Shown here in pieces: positions 5,093-6,521 of a DNA stretch of 6,521 bases (the stretch's first letter is position 1; the number at the start of each line of letters is the position of its first letter). Source of the DNA: JBMYQA01 sp049600855 (lineage in GTDB: Bacteria; Bacteroidota; Bacteroidia; Cytophagales; Flammeovirgaceae); contig JBMYQA010000324.1 of assembly GCA_049600855.1 (NCBI GenBank), positions 1-6,521 of the forward strand, in the 5' to 3' direction. The translations under genes were made by a program, and so were the position numbers. The notes under the pieces are model-generated. The model was given only the letters and a program-made list of their open reading frames with translations, was not told the origin of the DNA and ran no database searches.

Positions 5093-6502
5093 ATGGATAA
5101 ACAGGAAGTTTTAGAGCTAGTCAAACAAATTGATACCTTTTCAGAAGTGCCTGAAGATCAGTTGCGTTGGATGGTAGATCAAAGTGAGTGTCGTACATTC
5201 CCGCAAGGGGAGCGCTTATTTAAGCCTGGCGATGAGATCAATCACATGGATTTGGTAGTGTCTGGAAAAATCCGTTTGTATTTTGTTCAGCAGAATAGCC
5301 AGCGCGAGATGGGACGACTGGGTCGCGGAGCAATTTCGGGGTTGTTGCCTTTTTCACGACTGAAAACGGCCAATGCCTACGGCGAGGTGATTGAAGAGGC
5401 TCATCTCGTAAGCTTACCAAGGGCGCGCATGAAGGAGATGGTGTGCGATTATTATGAATTGACCGAAGCACTCGTACATTTCATGACTTCAAGGGTGCGT
5501 AATTTTACCAAACGACAGCAACAAAACGAAAAATTGGTTTCTTTGGGGAAGTTATCAGCTGGCCTAACCCATGAATTAAATAATCCTGCATCAGCCATTG
5601 TGCGCAGTGCTACCGCCTTAAAGTCGCACCTTCAGGTTTTGCCCGATAATTTTAAAAAGGTCATTAAGATCAGAGCTTCAGATGAAGAGATTGACCGAGC
5701 CAATGCCTTGATATTTTCAAAAATTCAAAACTTTACGGGCAATCCATTGAGCTTATCCGAAAAAACGGAGTTAGAAGATGACATCGCAGAATGGCTGGAA
5801 GATAAAGGCATGGAAGATGGCTATGAAATTGCCGAAAACTTAGTAGAGTTTGGTTTTACGATCGCAGACTTAGACGTATTTGATGAGATTTTTTCAGAAG
5901 AAGATTTGTTGCCCATACTCAAATGGGTGGAGGATAACCTGACTACCGAAAAGATGGTTTCTGAAATTGAAGAAGCCTCTAATCGGATTGCCGGAATTAT
6001 CAAATCCGTGAAATCGTACACGCACATGGATAAGGCAGATGATATCCAGCGGGTCAATATTCACGAAGGCATTCGGAGTACCATTACAATGCTGCAACAT
6101 AAGTTTAAGAAAAAACAAATTGAATTGGTGGAGGAATTTGCAGCGACCGAGCTAACATTCAAAGGCTTACCAGGCCGAATAAATCAGATTTGGACAAATA
6201 TTATTGATAATGCCTTGGACGCGATGTCAGCAGTGCCATCGCCCAAACTCACCGTTCAAACCTTTGATGATGAGAATTTTGTGCGCGTGAATATCATGGA
6301 CAATGGTACAGGTATTCCACAAGATATTATTGATAACATTTTTGATCCATTTTTTACCACAAAAACCATCGGAGAGGGGACAGGCATTGGGCTAGACGTG
6401 GTCAATCAAATTGTGAATGATCATCGCGGTGCCATTCAGGTAGAATCTGAACCTGGTCGTACTGTATTTAAACTTTGTTTTCCTAAAGAAATGAAGCAGT
6501 AA
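5093..6502 (+). CDS. Soluble histidine kinase with N-terminal cyclic-nucleotide-binding-like domain
   Basis: This 469-residue protein has no membrane segment or signal peptide, so it is cytoplasmic. Residues 12-125 form a Crp-type beta-barrel domain (FPQGERLFKPGD, then MDLVVSGKIRLYF), but the phosphate-binding cassette is unusual: GLLPFSRLKTANAYGEV replaces the normal FGE...RSA pattern, so binding of cAMP or cGMP is doubtful. Residues 140-175 are the first dimerisation helix with the H-box KLSAGLTHELNNP and phosphoacceptor His160. An acidic helical insertion follows (about 180-285). The second dimerisation helix is at about 286-314 (EASNRIAGIIKSVKSYTHMD). The ATPase domain has the N-box QIWTNIIDNALDAM (Asn373), MDNGTGIP (402-409), FDPFFTTK (418-425) and GEGTGIGL (427-434), so the kinase should be active. 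No receiver protein is in the window; its partner may be just downstream. The gene lies behind the lepB terminator with over 100 bases for its own promoter. The ATG at 5093 gives a full barrel domain. Confidence 0.9.
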   Translation: MDKQEVLELVKQIDTFSEVPEDQLRWMVDQSECRTFPQGERLFKPGDEINHMDLVVSGKIRLYFVQQNSQREMGRLGRGAISGLLPFSRLKTANAYGEVIEEAHLVSLPRARMKEMVCDYYELTEALVHFMTSRVRNFTKRQQQNEKLVSLGKLSAGLTHELNNPASAIVRSATALKSHLQVLPDNFKKVIKIRASDEEIDRANALIFSKIQNFTGNPLSLSEKTELEDDIAEWLEDKGMEDGYEIAENLVEFGFTIADLDVFDEIFSEEDLLPILKWVEDNLTTEKMVSEIEEASNRIAGIIKSVKSYTHMDKADDIQRVNIHEGIRSTITMLQHKFKKKQIELVEEFAATELTFKGLPGRINQIWTNIIDNALDAMSAVPSPKLTVQTFDDENFVRVNIMDNGTGIPQDIIDNIFDPFFTTKTIGEGTGIGLDVVNQIVNDHRGAIQVESEPGRTVFKLCFPKEMKQ

Positions 6503-6510
6503 GCTTACTG
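6497..6510. repeat. Perfect 14-base palindrome over the kinase stop codon
   Basis: CAGTAAGCTTACTG is identical on both strands and contains the TAA stop. No T-run follows in the remaining bases. It may be part of a terminator cut by the window end, or chance. Confidence 0.35.
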
Positions 6511-6521
6511 TATCTAATCAT

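Noticed and set aside
5085..5114. Nine-codon leader frame (MRRWINRKF) overlapping the kinase start
   Set aside because: It is very short, has no attenuator structure or codon bias, and is expected by chance.

Overview
The window reads as a chromosomal fragment of a Bacteroidota bacterium, probably of the Cytophagales/Chitinophagales type. The evidence is moderate AT content, promoters of the TTG/TAnnTTTG kind, A-rich translation starts without Shine-Dalgarno motifs, signal peptides ending in KAQ/NAQ, and protein families typical of that phylum. All supported Bacteroidota-like genes are on the + strand. Only the first ~185 bases differ: they are GC-rich, use GC-ending codons, and on the - strand encode the C-terminal end of a TctA-like tricarboxylate transporter permease of proteobacterial character. 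This piece meets the truncated 5' end of a Bacteroidota gene abruptly, so a chimeric assembly or library join is the simplest explanation.

Layout: (1) 1-185, foreign tctA-like fragment; (2) 195-881, C-terminal half of a protein related to the restriction-endonuclease-like HsdR_N family, its 5' part lost at the junction; (3) 914-1045, a very small hydrophilic protein, followed by a strong intrinsic terminator at 1056-1094; (4) 1095-1906, about 800 bases without a convincing gene but with much structure: a MITE-like imperfect inverted repeat, four degenerate copies of a ~37-nt repeat separated by 35-38-nt unique segments (a decayed CRISPR-like array with no cas gene in the window), a strong hairpin, and a dyad overlapping a promoter just before a regulator gene; (5) 1907-3027, a PadR-type regulator followed by an unusual fusion of a PadR-partner-like cytoplasmic domain, a signal-anchor segment and an M23 metallopeptidase; (6) 3167-3646, a second, secreted M23 peptidase lacking the cytoplasmic part; (7) 3759-4922, type I signal peptidase lepB with its terminator at 4947-4981; (8) 5093-6502, a soluble histidine kinase with an N-terminal cyclic-nucleotide-binding-like domain and a long insertion inside its dimerisation domain.

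Functional links: the PadR regulator and the fusion protein probably form a two-gene operon controlled at the dyad. The two M23 proteins look like tandem paralogues acting on peptidoglycan, and both have an AQ-type signal peptidase I site, while the signal peptidase gene is next along. A shared role for M23 genes and lepB is only suggested by adjacency. The best candidates for something undescribed are the PadR/partner-domain/M23 fusion, the degenerate repeat array with its neighbouring inverted-repeat element, and the kinase with a split dimerisation domain and an altered nucleotide pocket.
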